Source: Caballeronia sordidicola
GTDB taxonomy: Bacteria > Pseudomonadota > Gammaproteobacteria > Burkholderiales > Burkholderiaceae
Assembly: GCF_002220365.1 (NCBI RefSeq)
Contig: NZ_MTHB01000275.1
Location: 62,001 to 126,000, forward strand
Length of the DNA: 64,000 bases
Reading direction: 5' to 3'
Shown here piece by piece: positions 41,879 through 51,360 of the stretch; the stretch's first letter is position 1; each line of letters starts with the position of its first letter. Made by a program: the position numbers and the translations under genes. A model generated the notes under the pieces. It saw only the letters and a program-made list of their open reading frames with translations, made no database searches and was not told the DNA's origin.

Positions 41879-42667
41879 ATGTTTAATCGACTCCGCGAAG
41901 ACATCGCCGCCATCCGCGAGCGCGATCCGGCCGCCCGCAGCGCCTGGGAAATCGTGACGTGTTATCCGGGCTTTCATGCTGTCGTCCTGCACCGGATTGC
42001 GCACGCCTGCTGGTGCGAGGGCTGGCGCTGGCTCGCTCGATTTGTCTCACAGTTCGCGCGTTTCATGACGGGCATCGAGATCCATCCCGGCGCGACGCTT
42101 GGACGGCGGGTGTTCATCGATCACGGTATGGGCGTGGTGGTCGGCGAAACAGCGGAAATTGGCGATGACTGCACGATCTATCAAGGCGTAACGCTTGGCG
42201 GCACGTCGCTCGCGCGGGGCGCGAAGCGGCATCCAACGCTTGAGCGCGGCGTGATTGTCGGGGCGGGCGCGAAAGTGCTCGGCGGGTTCACGGTTGGTGC
42301 GCAAGCGAAGATTGGTTCGAACGCGGTCGTGGTGAAGTCGGTTCCGGCGGGCGGAACGGCGGTGGGCAATCCGGCGCGCGTGGTCATGCCGGCAGCCGTC
42401 AAACCCGCGCAAAAAGAGTCCGGCGTGCCTGAGCGCGCGGCGTTCTGCGCATACGGCATCACGCCGAACGCCGACGATCCCATGTCGCTTGCCATCCACG
42501 GCCTGATCGATCACGCGTCTACGCAAGCGCATCGCGTGGACGAAATTGTTGCGGCGCTTGAGAAACTAGGCACGCGCATAGATGCGATCAGCGGCGTCGA
42601 GAACGCCGCGTTCATCGATCTGAAGCGTCTTTCCGATGCAATGAAAGGCGAAGTAGCACGGCGCTGA
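41879..42667 (+). CDS. cysE: Serine O-acetyltransferase
   Basis: Makes O-acetylserine for cysteine synthesis. The 262-residue protein has the short N-terminal form MFNRLREDIAAIRERDPAARSAWEI, then the left-handed beta-helix with GIEIHPGATLGRRVFIDHGMGVVVGETAEIGDDCTIY near 62-98 (catalytic His in IDHGMG) and the C-terminal acetyl-CoA loop GGTSLARGAKRHPTL. A further 80-residue C-terminal tail includes a helical region and is typical of the Burkholderia form. ATG at 41879. Confidence 0.94.
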   Translation: MFNRLREDIAAIRERDPAARSAWEIVTCYPGFHAVVLHRIAHACWCEGWRWLARFVSQFARFMTGIEIHPGATLGRRVFIDHGMGVVVGETAEIGDDCTIYQGVTLGGTSLARGAKRHPTLERGVIVGAGAKVLGGFTVGAQAKIGSNAVVVKSVPAGGTAVGNPARVVMPAAVKPAQKESGVPERAAFCAYGITPNADDPMSLAIHGLIDHASTQAHRVDEIVAALEKLGTRIDAISGVENAAFIDLKRLSDAMKGEVARR

Positions 42668-42722
42668 AAGCAAGGGCGGGTTTCCATCGGGCATTGGCAC
42701 GAAAGAAACCGGCCGTTTGAGT

Positions 42723-43538
42723 TCACTCCAGCGGCAACGCCCGAATACCTTCGGCGTCCACGCGCAGATATCCGCCGCGTGGCTCGCCGTGATCCAGTTC
42801 CCAATCCGGCATGACCCAGCGAACGCCATCGGTTTCCCGATGATGCGCGGGCAAATGCGTATGGCCGTGGATCATCGTGTGGGTGCCGGTGCTCGCGAAC
42901 AACTGCGCCACCGCTTCGCGCGTCACGTCATATTTCGCCTGCGCCGGACGCATCCTTCCGTCTTCGCTGGTCGAGCGCATGCGCTCCGCAATCGATAAGC
43001 GCAGCTTCAACGGCAAGCTCAAGAAAAGTTGTTGCGCAACCGGGTTACGCGCAAACCGGCGAAAGCGCTGATACGCGGGGTCGGCGGTGCAGAGCGCGTC
43101 GCCATGCGCCACCACGATGCGCGTGCCGAACGCCGTGATAACGAATGGATCGGGCATCGGCAGTGCCCCGGCGGCCCGCATGAAACGCTTGCCGAGCAGG
43201 AAATCGCGGTTGCCGTGCATCACGTACAACGCAATACCGCGGTCGGACAAGGTATGCATCAACGCCGTCATGCGCCTCGCGAACGCGGCGCGTGGCCCGG
43301 GCACCGATTCATCCAGCACATCGTCGCCGACCCAGAATTCGAACAGGTCGCCGAGGATGAACACCGAGTCGGCATCGTTTGCCGTCACTTCGATGAAATG
43401 CTCGAACGCCGCCACCGTGTGCGCAATGGCGTCGCTCAAATGGAGATCGGAAATGAAAAACAGCGGGCGCGCTGTATCTTTCGCGCCCGCTGTTTCGGCT
43501 TTTTCTGTTCCGATCACGCTGTGCATCGAGTCGATCAT
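42723..43538 (-). CDS. lpxH: UDP-2,3-diacylglucosamine diphosphatase LpxH
   Basis: Hydrolyses UDP-2,3-diacylglucosamine to lipid X in lipid A synthesis. The calcineurin-type metal motifs are all present: FISDLHLSD near 29-37, GDLFEFWVGDD near 63-73, VMHGNRDFLLG near 105-115, VAHGDALCTAD near 140-150 and IHGHTHLPAHH near 223-233. The 271-residue length includes about 25 extra N-terminal residues; the start ATG overlaps the ppiB stop (ATGA), and an internal ATG at 43526 is possible. Confidence 0.95.
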   Translation of the reverse strand: MIDSMHSVIGTEKAETAGAKDTARPLFFISDLHLSDAIAHTVAAFEHFIEVTANDADSVFILGDLFEFWVGDDVLDESVPGPRAAFARRMTALMHTLSDRGIALYVMHGNRDFLLGKRFMRAAGALPMPDPFVITAFGTRIVVAHGDALCTADPAYQRFRRFARNPVAQQLFLSLPLKLRLSIAERMRSTSEDGRMRPAQAKYDVTREAVAQLFASTGTHTMIHGHTHLPAHHRETDGVRWVMPDWELDHGEPRGGYLRVDAEGIRALPLE

Positions 43539-44032
43539 TCCCCGGCGACGACAGCCTTTTCGATCACGACGTCATCCACCGGCACGTCCTGATGAAAGCC
43601 CTTCGAGCCCGTCTTGACCTTGCGGATCTTGTCGACGATATCGAGGCCTTCCACGACCTTGCCGAACACCGCGTAACCCCAGCCTTGCGGCGACGGCGAC
43701 GAGTGGTTCAGGAACTCGTTGTCACCGACGTTGATGAAGAACTGCGCGGTGGCCGAATGCGGGTCGTTGGTACGCGCCATGGCGACGGAACCGTGCTCGT
43801 TCTTCAGGCCGTTGTTCGCTTCGTTGTCGATAGGTGCGTCCGTCGGCTTTTGCTTCATGCCCGGTTCGAAACCGCCGCCTTGGATCATGAAGCCGTCGAT
43901 CACGCGATGGAACACCGTGTTGTCGTAGTGACCTTTCTTTACGTAGTTCAGAAAGTTTTCGACCGACTTGGGAGCCTTCTCAGTGTTCAGCTCGATCTTG
44001 ATGATGCCGTGATTCGTATGCAGTTCGACCAT
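43535..44032 (-). CDS. ppiB: Cytosolic peptidyl-prolyl cis-trans isomerase B (cyclophilin)
   Basis: A 165-residue cyclophilin without signal peptide. Catalytic-site motifs are FHRVIDGFMIQGGGFE (Arg and Phe of the active site) near 39-54 and GSVAMARTNDPHSATAQFFINVGDN near 81-105. The N-terminus MVELHTNHGIIKIELNTEKAP is standard. It is translationally coupled to lpxH by a 4-bp overlap and preceded by the periplasmic paralogue ppiA on the same strand. Confidence 0.95.
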   Translation of the reverse strand: MVELHTNHGIIKIELNTEKAPKSVENFLNYVKKGHYDNTVFHRVIDGFMIQGGGFEPGMKQKPTDAPIDNEANNGLKNEHGSVAMARTNDPHSATAQFFINVGDNEFLNHSSPSPQGWGYAVFGKVVEGLDIVDKIRKVKTGSKGFHQDVPVDDVVIEKAVVAGE

Positions 44033-44105
44033 GATGAGTTCCTTTCCTTTTCAAGAGTAGATGGAGCAATACGCGATGCGCACGGCGTATGCCTGCTTCA
44101 AGCGT

Positions 44106-44124
44106 GCTCGCCACGAAGGCGAGC
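44106..44124. other. Hairpin between ppiA and ppiB
   Basis: GCTCGCC-ACGAA-GGCGAGC in the 150-bp gap between the two cyclophilin genes. There is no T run, so it is more likely an mRNA processing or stability element than a terminator. Confidence 0.4.
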
Positions 44125-44182
44125 GGCTACGACTTGTTCCCGACCTGGGTTTTGATACTTGCTTCCAGGTTGATGTCCCAGC

Positions 44183-44764
44183 TTACTTCCCGACGACGCT
44201 AGCCGACTGGATCACGACGTTCGTTTGCGGCACATCGCCCATTGGGCCGCGCGTCGTAGTCGGCGTGCCTTCGATCTTCTTCACTACGTCCATGCCCGCG
44301 ACCACCTTGCCGAACACGGCATAACCGTTGCCGTCGCCATTGGGGTAATCGAGGCCGGTGTTGTCGACCGTGTTGATGAAGAACTGCGAGGTGGCCGAAT
44401 CCGGATCGCTCGTGCGCGCCATGGCGAGCGTGCCGGTCGCGTTCTTCAGCCCGTTCTTGCTTTCAAGCGGAATGGGCGCGCGGGTGGGTTTTTCGACGAA
44501 GCTGGTGGTGTATCCGCCGCCCTGAATCATGAAGCCCGGAATCACGCGATGAAAAATCGTGCCGTTGTACTGGCCGGACTTTACATAGTCGAGAAAGTTG
44601 GCGACGCTTTTCGGCGCCTTCTCAGGATACAGCTCAACCTTGATGTCGCCTTGCGAGGTCTTGAGCAGTACGGTCGGGTGAGCAGCAGTCTGCGACGACT
44701 GAGCGAAGGCGGGCGCCTGGGCAATGAGTGCAGCGCTGCCGAGCGCCAACAACAAACTTTTCAT
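44183..44764 (-). CDS. ppiA: Periplasmic peptidyl-prolyl cis-trans isomerase A (cyclophilin)
   Basis: A 193-residue cyclophilin with signal peptide MKSLLLALGSAALIAQAPAFAQ (1-22, AxA-type cleavage). The catalytic region is FHRVIPGFMIQGGGY near 76-90 and GTLAMARTSDPDSATSQFFIN near 119-139. It is closely related to the adjacent ppiB and probably arose by tandem duplication followed by gain of the export signal. Acts on proline bonds of periplasmic proteins. Confidence 0.94.
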   Translation of the reverse strand: MKSLLLALGSAALIAQAPAFAQSSQTAAHPTVLLKTSQGDIKVELYPEKAPKSVANFLDYVKSGQYNGTIFHRVIPGFMIQGGGYTTSFVEKPTRAPIPLESKNGLKNATGTLAMARTSDPDSATSQFFINTVDNTGLDYPNGDGNGYAVFGKVVAGMDVVKKIEGTPTTTRGPMGDVPQTNVVIQSASVVGK

Positions 44765-44870
44765 GAGTAATCGATCCTCTGGTTGGAGCAGCTACGGGTG
44801 AAGACTTGTCGAACGTTCAAACATCCAGGTCCGTGGCCGACTGAACGTTCGATCCTGCCGGATCATCGAA

Positions 44871-45704
44871 TTATGGATTCGTGGGCGCGAAGTAAGGCGT
44901 GGTCGAAAGCGGCACGCTGGGTCCGGCGAACGGCGAGTAAAGCGGCGACGACATGTCGTTGGACGTAGTGTCCGACGTGGTGCCCGACACCGGCGCCGTC
45001 CAGTCATTAGAGGTTGTACTCGACGAAGACGCGGCCGTTGCCGAGGACGCCGCCACCGGCGCCGAACCGGCGGACACATGCGAGGCACCCGACGCGGCCG
45101 CTGCAGCCGCGGCTTCCGGACGACGTCGCGGCGGCGGCGACACGATCTTCTGGATGTCGCCCACACGTTGCGCCGTCAACGGACTCTTCGATCCGAGCGC
45201 TTGCGCCCGCTTGTACGATTCGCTCGCGAGCCGCAAATACAGATCGCCGAGATTTTCGAACGCCAGCGCGTAACTCGGATTTGCCTTCGTCGCTGTTTCG
45301 AGGGCTACGCGTGCTTCGTCGTAGCGGCCCTTCTTGGCGTAGAGCGCGGCAAGATTGTTATAGGGCTCGGGCAGTTCGGGGTAGGCCTGGGTGAGCTCGG
45401 TGAACGCGGCAATGGCTTCGTCGTCCCGGTTCAAGCGCGCGAGTACGGTCGCACGCTTGAACTTCGCCTGCACGTCGCGCGGATTGGTCTTCAGGCGTGC
45501 GTCGAGTTGCGCGAGCGCGCTTGGCCATTGCTTCTGCGCAATAGCCAGGTCAATGGCGGGCGTGTCGTCCGCGGTGGCGGTGGAGACTTGTGCGAGCACC
45601 GGCGCAACTGGCAAAAAAGTCGCGCCAAGTCCGAATGTGACGGTTGCAAGGGCGGTCGCCGCTAGCTTGGCAACGCTTGATGCGCGGCCGCTTGAAGGTT
45701 TCAT
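44871..45704 (-). CDS. Secreted tetratricopeptide-repeat protein
   Basis: The ATG at 45704 gives 277 residues with a signal peptide (MKPSSGRASSVAKLAATALATVTFGLGATFLPVAPVLAQ). Three to four TPR units follow (about 45-160: WPSALAQLDARLKTNPRDVQAKFKRA; DEAIAAFTELTQAYPELPEPYNNLA; DEARVALETATKANPSYALAFENLG). A long Ala/Ser/Thr-rich tail ends with Pro/Tyr residues. Likely a periplasmic scaffold; partner unknown. It is upstream of ppiA on the same strand with a 106-bp gap. Confidence 0.83.
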   Translation of the reverse strand: MKPSSGRASSVAKLAATALATVTFGLGATFLPVAPVLAQVSTATADDTPAIDLAIAQKQWPSALAQLDARLKTNPRDVQAKFKRATVLARLNRDDEAIAAFTELTQAYPELPEPYNNLAALYAKKGRYDEARVALETATKANPSYALAFENLGDLYLRLASESYKRAQALGSKSPLTAQRVGDIQKIVSPPPRRRPEAAAAAAASGASHVSAGSAPVAASSATAASSSSTTSNDWTAPVSGTTSDTTSNDMSSPLYSPFAGPSVPLSTTPYFAPTNP

Positions 45705-46190
45705 AGGCTCTGGTCTGGATGTTATACTCCGACCCATTCTAACAAAACGTCTGCAACGTTCCGCCGAACGTCCAGACAGTCTTTACGCCACTCGCGGCCG
45801 CCTCCGTTTTGATCGCAGCGTGACCGTCATGTTTCTCTTGATGGCGCGCACGGTTCCCAGCGCTTCAAGTTCGAAGCCGGGCCGGGTCAAACATGTTGAA
45901 CGTGCTAAAACTTGCTGGAACGTGTCATATCGCTGATGTTCGCGTCGACGTCGTTTTCGTTGCTGGTCTCATTGTCGTTCTCGATGTTGCTGTCGTCTCA
46001 CGGCTACCTGTAGCATGGGTCGCAGCAGTGCACAAAGCACCGTTGTCACCATTGATATCGGCAGCCGGAAACGATTGCGAACGAACGCTGACCTGCAGCA
46101 CGCCGTCACAACCGCACAAGCCGTCACAACAGCCGTCACAACATTAGCCAGCAGTCGAACACGGATGTCCCGGCCCACGCACCATCGCCT
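45705..46190. other. Divergent intergenic region upstream of cysS with direct repeats
   Basis: 486 bases without a recognisable gene. Near its right end GCCGTCACAAC occurs three times (46102-46112, 46120-46130, 46132-46142). The middle is T/G-rich. No T-box, riboswitch or clear sigma-70 promoter could be identified by eye. Confidence 0.5.
46102..46142 (+). repeat. Three direct repeats upstream of cysS
   Basis: Three exact copies of GCCGTCACAAC with 7- and 1-bp gaps, ending 48 bp before the cysS ATG. Confidence 0.9.
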
Positions 46191-47609
46191 ATGAACTCAT
46201 TGCGCATCTACAACACGCTCGCGCGTGACAAGCAACCTTTTGTGCCGCTCCGTGCTGGAGAAGTGCGCATGTATGTTTGCGGAATCACGGTGTATGACTA
46301 TTGTCATGTCGGGCACGCACGCATGATGATCGTGTTCGATATTGTCCAGCGCTGGCTTCGCACGCTCGGATACAACGTGACTTATGTGCGCAACATCACA
46401 GACATCGACGACAAGATCATTCGTCGCGCGGTGGAAAACGGCGAGTCGATCAAGGCGCTGACGGGGCGATTCATCCAGGCCATGTATGACGACCTCGATG
46501 CGCTCGGCGTGGCCCGTCCCGACCTCGAACCCCGTGCGACCGACTTCGTGCCGCAGATGCTGGGCATGATCCAGACGCTCGTGCAGAACGGTTACGCGTA
46601 CCAGGGGAAAGACGGCGACGTGAACTATGCGGTGCGCAAGTTCGAGGGCTACGGCAAGCTGTCGGGCAAGTCGATCGAAGACCTGCGCGCGGGCGAGCGT
46701 GTGGCTGCAAACGACGCCAAGCAAGATCCGCTCGACTTCGTATTATGGAAGCGCGCGAAGGAAGGGGAGCCGCCGGACACCGGCTGGGACTCGGCATGGG
46801 GACGCGGCCGGCCGGGCTGGCATATCGAATGTTCGGCCATGGGCTGCACCTTGCTGGGCGATCGTTTTGACATTCACGGCGGCGGTCAGGACCTGCAGTT
46901 TCCGCACCATGAGAATGAAATTGCGCAGAGCGAGGCTGCAACGGGCATTCAGTTCGTGAACTACTGGATGCATAACGGCTTCGTGCAGATCGACAGCGAA
47001 AAGATGTCGAAGTCGCTGGGCAACTTCTTTACCATCCGCGAAGTCCTCGAAAAATTCGATGCGGAAGTCGTGCGTTTTTTTATTGCAAGGGCACACTATC
47101 GTTCGCCGCTCAATTACAGCGACGTTCATATAGAAGATGCGCGTGGGGCGCTCACGCGTTTGTATACAGCGTTGAAAGACGTGAGCCCGGATGTTGCGCC
47201 GCTCGATTGGAACGAAGCGCATGCGCAACGTTTTCGCGCGGCGATGAACGATGATTTCAACACGCCGGTTGCGATCGCCGTGTTGTTTGAATTGGCGAGC
47301 GAAGTGAATCGTTCGCAGGACACAGTGCTCGCACGTCAATTGAGGGGACTGGCCGCTGTGCTCGGGTTGTTGCAACGTGAGCCGCGTGCGTTTCTTCAGG
47401 ACACACCGCGCAGCGCTCGAGATATGGTTGGTCAAGAGGGTGCAGAAAACCTCACGCCTGCCGATATAGACATGAAGATCGCCGCTCGCGTTGCTGCGAA
47501 GCAGGCAAAGAACTATGCCGAAGCAGACCGGATTCGCGCCGAATTGCTCGAAGCCGGGATTGCACTTGAAGACAAACCGGGTGGGTTGACCGAATGGCGT
47601 CGCGCTTGA
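46191..47609 (+). CDS. cysS: Cysteinyl-tRNA synthetase
   Basis: Charges tRNA-Cys. The 472-residue protein has VCGITVYDYCHVGHARMMIVFD near 27-48, containing the first zinc Cys and the HIGH-equivalent HVGH, the zinc region HIECSAMGCTLLG near 209, HHENEIAQSEA near 238 and KMSKSLGN near 270-277. The C-terminal anticodon-recognition DALR domain is present. Usual length. ATG at 46191. Confidence 0.97.
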   Translation: MNSLRIYNTLARDKQPFVPLRAGEVRMYVCGITVYDYCHVGHARMMIVFDIVQRWLRTLGYNVTYVRNITDIDDKIIRRAVENGESIKALTGRFIQAMYDDLDALGVARPDLEPRATDFVPQMLGMIQTLVQNGYAYQGKDGDVNYAVRKFEGYGKLSGKSIEDLRAGERVAANDAKQDPLDFVLWKRAKEGEPPDTGWDSAWGRGRPGWHIECSAMGCTLLGDRFDIHGGGQDLQFPHHENEIAQSEAATGIQFVNYWMHNGFVQIDSEKMSKSLGNFFTIREVLEKFDAEVVRFFIARAHYRSPLNYSDVHIEDARGALTRLYTALKDVSPDVAPLDWNEAHAQRFRAAMNDDFNTPVAIAVLFELASEVNRSQDTVLARQLRGLAAVLGLLQREPRAFLQDTPRSARDMVGQEGAENLTPADIDMKIAARVAAKQAKNYAEADRIRAELLEAGIALEDKPGGLTEWRRA

Positions 47610-47650
47610 GCGCCTCTCGTTCCCTTTGATCGACTCGCCAGGTAGGAGGC

Positions 47651-48742
47651 ATGATGGCAACGGCCAGAAAGGCGCCGGCTAAACGAGCCGCGTCCGGTAG
47701 TATCGCAGCGCCGCCAAGCAAGGTCGCGCGGCGCGCGCAGGTGAAAACGTCGAAGGTGTCGACGCCCGAGGCGAAGCTCGCCAATGGTGCTGGCCACGAC
47801 GGAGAACGCAAGACGGCATCGAAGAAACGTGCGGTCAATGGCGTGGTCCATGACGGCGTTGCTAAAACGAACGGTCTCGTTCATGCACGCAAGACGGTGC
47901 GGGCAACTGCGCCTTCAGGGTCAGCCAAGGTGTCGCTGAAGAAGGTGAGCAGCGGCGCCCATGGCGTGCTCGACGTGAAAGCCGATGAGACCGAGATCAG
48001 CGGCGACGCAACGCAGGCGCTCGTCCGTGCTCCGCAGAACGACGGCGAGATTGTCCGCAAGTCGCGTGCGATCACGGCCGAGAAAACCGTGCCGGTGCAG
48101 ACGCCTGGCTTGTCGGCGCAAGCGGCTCGCCCCGAGTATTGGGACAAGGCGTGCGCTGACCTGGTCAAGCGCGACCGTATTCTCAAGAAACTGATTCCGA
48201 AGTTCGGCCCGGTGCATCTGATCAATCGCGACGATCCGTTCACCACGCTTGCGCGTTCGGTGGTCGGCCAGCAAATTTCCGTGACGGCCGCGCAGGCCAT
48301 TTGGAAACGCGTTGAGGGCACGTGCCCGACGCTCGCGCCGCAGCAGTTCATCAAGGTGGGGCCGGCGAAGCTGCAGTCGTGCGGGTTATCGAAGCGCAAG
48401 TCCGAATACATCCTCGACGTCGCGCAGCATTTCGTTTCGGGCGCGTTGCACGTGGACAGCTGGACATCGATGGAAGATGAAGCCGTGATCTCGGAGTTGA
48501 CGCAGATTCGCGGCATCGGCCGGTGGACGGCGGAAATGTTCCTGATCTTCAACTTGTCGCGCCCGGACGTTCTGCCGCTCGATGATCTCGGCCTGATCCA
48601 GGCCATCAGCGTCAACTATTTCAGCGGCGAACCCGTGACGCGCAGTGAAGCGCGCGAAGTCGCGGCCAACTGGGAACCGTGGCGCACCGTCGCGACCTGG
48701 TACATGTGGCGCAGCCTTTACCCCGTCCCCGCCGATCACTAA
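47651..48742 (+). CDS. DNA-3-methyladenine glycosylase II-like protein with basic N-terminal tail
   Basis: An HhH-GPD base-excision glycosylase. The catalytic domain lies at about residues 155-363: ARSVVGQQISVTAAQAIWKRV near 199-219, the helix-hairpin-helix LTQIRGIGRWTAEMFLIF near 284-301 and the catalytic Asp in LPLDDLGLIQAI near 309-320. The preceding 150 residues are Lys/Ala/Ser/Thr-rich with repeated basic clusters, probably disordered and DNA-binding. That tail is absent from E. coli AlkA and similar to tails of other Burkholderia DNA-binding proteins. GGAGG lies just upstream; the ATG at 47654 has better spacing. Confidence 0.88.
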   Translation: MMATARKAPAKRAASGSIAAPPSKVARRAQVKTSKVSTPEAKLANGAGHDGERKTASKKRAVNGVVHDGVAKTNGLVHARKTVRATAPSGSAKVSLKKVSSGAHGVLDVKADETEISGDATQALVRAPQNDGEIVRKSRAITAEKTVPVQTPGLSAQAARPEYWDKACADLVKRDRILKKLIPKFGPVHLINRDDPFTTLARSVVGQQISVTAAQAIWKRVEGTCPTLAPQQFIKVGPAKLQSCGLSKRKSEYILDVAQHFVSGALHVDSWTSMEDEAVISELTQIRGIGRWTAEMFLIFNLSRPDVLPLDDLGLIQAISVNYFSGEPVTRSEAREVAANWEPWRTVATWYMWRSLYPVPADH

Positions 48743-48860
48743 AATTGCCGGTCGCAGCCAGCGGACTATCGATATCTTATAATTGATAGTTGCGACCCGA
48801 AAATTAGTGAGGCCGGCGCGGTTAGAATACGCGCTGCCCGATGCTTTAGGATTCGAACAT

Positions 48861-49832
48861 ATGAAGACCACGTTTCTGGATTTCGAACAGCCGATCGCTG
48901 AACTCGAAGCGAAGATCGAAGAATTACGCTTCGTTCAGGACGATTCCGCTGTCGATATTTCGGAAGAAATCGAGCGGCTGTCGAAGAAGAGCCAGCAACT
49001 CACCAAAGATCTCTATGCCAACCTGACTCCCTGGCAGGTGTCGCAGATCGCGCGCCATCCGCAGCGCCCCTATACGCTCGACTACGTGAACGAGCTTTTC
49101 ACCGACTTCCACGAACTCCACGGCGACCGCTCTTATGCGGACGACCTGGCTATTGTCGGCGGTCTGGCACGATTCAACGGCCAGCCCTGCATGGTGATCG
49201 GCCAGCAGAAGGGCCGCGACACGAAAGAGCGCGCAGCGCGCAATTTCGGCATGCCGCGCCCGGAGGGGTATCGCAAGGCTGAGCGGCTCATGCGGCTTGC
49301 GGAGAAATTCGGCTTGCCTATCTTCACGTTCATCGACACCCCGGGCGCGTACCCTGGTATCGGGGCAGAGGAGCGTGGGCAGTCGGAAGCAATCGGTCGT
49401 AATCTGTATGTGATGGCCGAACTGAAAACGCCGATTGTGGCAACCATCATCGGCGAAGGCGGTTCGGGCGGCGCGCTGGCTATTGCCGTTGCTGACAGCG
49501 TGCTGATGCTGCAATTCTCAACGTATTCGGTGATTTCGCCCGAGGGCTGTGCATCCATTTTGTGGAAGAGCGCGGCGAAGGCGCCGGAAGCAGCCGAAGC
49601 GCTGGGTTTGACGGCTCACCGTCTTAAGGCGTTGGGACTGATCGACAAGATCGTCAACGAGCCGCTGGGCGGCGCGCATCGCGATCCGAAAGGCATGGCT
49701 GCATTGCTGCGCCGTGCACTATCCGATACGCTGCGCCAATTCCACGGCATGAATGCGCTAGACGTGCGCGCGCGCCGCTTCGACAAGCTGATGGCGTACG
49801 GAAAATTCAAGGAAAACCTGCCGGGTGCGTGA
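48861..49832 (+). CDS. accA: Acetyl-CoA carboxylase carboxyltransferase alpha subunit
   Basis: Part of the enzyme that makes malonyl-CoA, the first step of fatty acid synthesis; works with AccD. The ATG at 48861 gives MKTTFLDFEQPIAELEAKIEELR and 323 residues. The crotonase-fold core shows GDRSYADDLAIVGGLARFNGQP, FIDTPGAYPGIGAEERGQSEAIG near 155-177 and GEGGSGGALAIAVADSVLML near 206-225. It is the standard length. tilS follows after about 90 bp. Confidence 0.97.
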   Translation: MKTTFLDFEQPIAELEAKIEELRFVQDDSAVDISEEIERLSKKSQQLTKDLYANLTPWQVSQIARHPQRPYTLDYVNELFTDFHELHGDRSYADDLAIVGGLARFNGQPCMVIGQQKGRDTKERAARNFGMPRPEGYRKAERLMRLAEKFGLPIFTFIDTPGAYPGIGAEERGQSEAIGRNLYVMAELKTPIVATIIGEGGSGGALAIAVADSVLMLQFSTYSVISPEGCASILWKSAAKAPEAAEALGLTAHRLKALGLIDKIVNEPLGGAHRDPKGMAALLRRALSDTLRQFHGMNALDVRARRFDKLMAYGKFKENLPGA

Positions 49833-49923
49833 AGCTTGACCGCCGCGACCATGGTTCCCGGGGTTCCTCCGTGCAGTGTGCCGTGACAGGCTGCCTCGAA
49901 GGCAACTTAACAAGCCGACTCCC

Positions 49924-51360
49924 GTGACCTCCAACACTGACACTCCCGCCAGCCGCCTCGTGATCGATGCGGTGCGCGCGGCGTTCGTCGATGTGTCGGC
50001 CTCTGCTCAAACTTGCATCGCCGTCGCGCTCAGTGGCGGTCTCGATTCGACCGCGCTGCTCGATGCAGCAGTTCGATGCGTGGGGTCATCACGCGTGATT
50101 GCGCTGCATATTCATCACGGATTGAGTCCGAATGCCGATGCCTGGGCTGCGCATTGTCACGCGTTCGCGCAAGCGCTGGGTGTCAGGTTCGCGTCGCGTC
50201 AGGTCGACGTGGTGCGCGAAGGCGGCGAGAGTCTGGAGGCGGCGGCACGGGATGCGCGTTATCGCGCGCTCGACGCGCTGTGCGCCGAGCAGGGCGCAAG
50301 CGCGCTTTGGCTTGCGCATCATGCCGACGATCAGGCGGAAACCGTGTTGCTGCAATTGCTGCGCGGGGCGGGTGTGGCCGGCCTTGCCGCAATGGCGCCG
50401 CAACGCGCCGACGGTGCCTCCACGCCGCGCGTGCGGCCGTTATTGCATCTGTTGCGTGCGCAACTCGAGCATTACGCGCATGAGCGCGATCTGCGCTGGA
50501 TCGACGACGAATCCAACGCCGATACCCGCTATGCCCGTAACGCGCTGCGTCATGACGTGCTGCCGGCACTCGCTGTGCATTTTCCCGGATTTCGCGATGC
50601 GCTTGCGCGGACCGCGTCGCATGCAGCATCGGCGCAAAGGTTGCTCGATGAACTCGCACGCATTGATATGACATCGGCGCAAGGTGACGATGAGGGTGCG
50701 CTGGCCTTGTCAGCGGTACTCGCTTTCGACGATGAGCGGGCGATCAACTTGCTGCGTTACTGGATGCGCTCGCTCGGGCTGCAAGCGGCATCGGCGGCGC
50801 GGATTGGGGAGGTGCTGCGGCAATTGCGCGACGCCGCGGTTTCGCGGGACGGCCACGCGTTGCGCATCGATCACGCGGGGTCTTGCCTGCGGGCGTATCG
50901 CGACGCGATCTTTTGGGAAAAGGGCGATAGCGCGGACCCCGCCGATCTCGACGATGGCGCAAATCCCGCGCGTATGGCGAGCGTGTTGAACTGGGACGGC
51001 GAAAGTATCTGGCGCCTGCCGCATTGGCGCGGGACGTTCGTGTTCAAAGCCGCTGCACGGGGCGATGAGGACGCGGTGTCCGAAGCCACGCTGCGCGCCG
51101 CGCCGCTTTGCGCGCGTTCGCGCGCGGGCGGCGAACGCTTGCGTTTGAGTGCGGATGGGCCCGGCCGGACTTTGAAAAACCTGTTTCAAGAGCGCGGCGT
51201 GCCGGGTTGGAAACGCGACGTCCCGCTGGTGTTTCTTGGCGAAATCTTGCTGTTCGTGCCGTCCATTGGTGTCAATCGGGCATGCGTCGAAGTCAGCGGT
51301 GAGGGCGGCGAGCTTACGTATAGGCGGATCGAGTGGCATCCGGACCTAATGATTGCCTGA
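49924..51360 (+). CDS. tilS: tRNA(Ile)-lysidine synthetase
   Basis: Converts C34 of tRNA-Ile(CAU) to lysidine. The PP-loop motif is VALSGGLDSTALLDA near 33-47. Further N-terminal motifs are HIHHGLSPNADAW near 60-72, LAHHADDQAETVLLQLLRGAGVAGLAAM near 137-164 and RPLL. The C-terminal domain includes LSADGPGRTLKNLFQERGVPGWKRD near 405-429. I prefer the GTG at 49924 (VTSNTDTPASRLVIDAVR); an ATG at 49876 adds 16 residues without family similarity. Confidence 0.92.
   Translation: MTSNTDTPASRLVIDAVRAAFVDVSASAQTCIAVALSGGLDSTALLDAAVRCVGSSRVIALHIHHGLSPNADAWAAHCHAFAQALGVRFASRQVDVVREGGESLEAAARDARYRALDALCAEQGASALWLAHHADDQAETVLLQLLRGAGVAGLAAMAPQRADGASTPRVRPLLHLLRAQLEHYAHERDLRWIDDESNADTRYARNALRHDVLPALAVHFPGFRDALARTASHAASAQRLLDELARIDMTSAQGDDEGALALSAVLAFDDERAINLLRYWMRSLGLQAASAARIGEVLRQLRDAAVSRDGHALRIDHAGSCLRAYRDAIFWEKGDSADPADLDDGANPARMASVLNWDGESIWRLPHWRGTFVFKAAARGDEDAVSEATLRAAPLCARSRAGGERLRLSADGPGRTLKNLFQERGVPGWKRDVPLVFLGEILLFVPSIGVNRACVEVSGEGGELTYRRIEWHPDLMIA

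Noticed and set aside
46743..47660. 305-codon minus-strand frame over cysS
   Set aside because: Antisense shadow of cysS.
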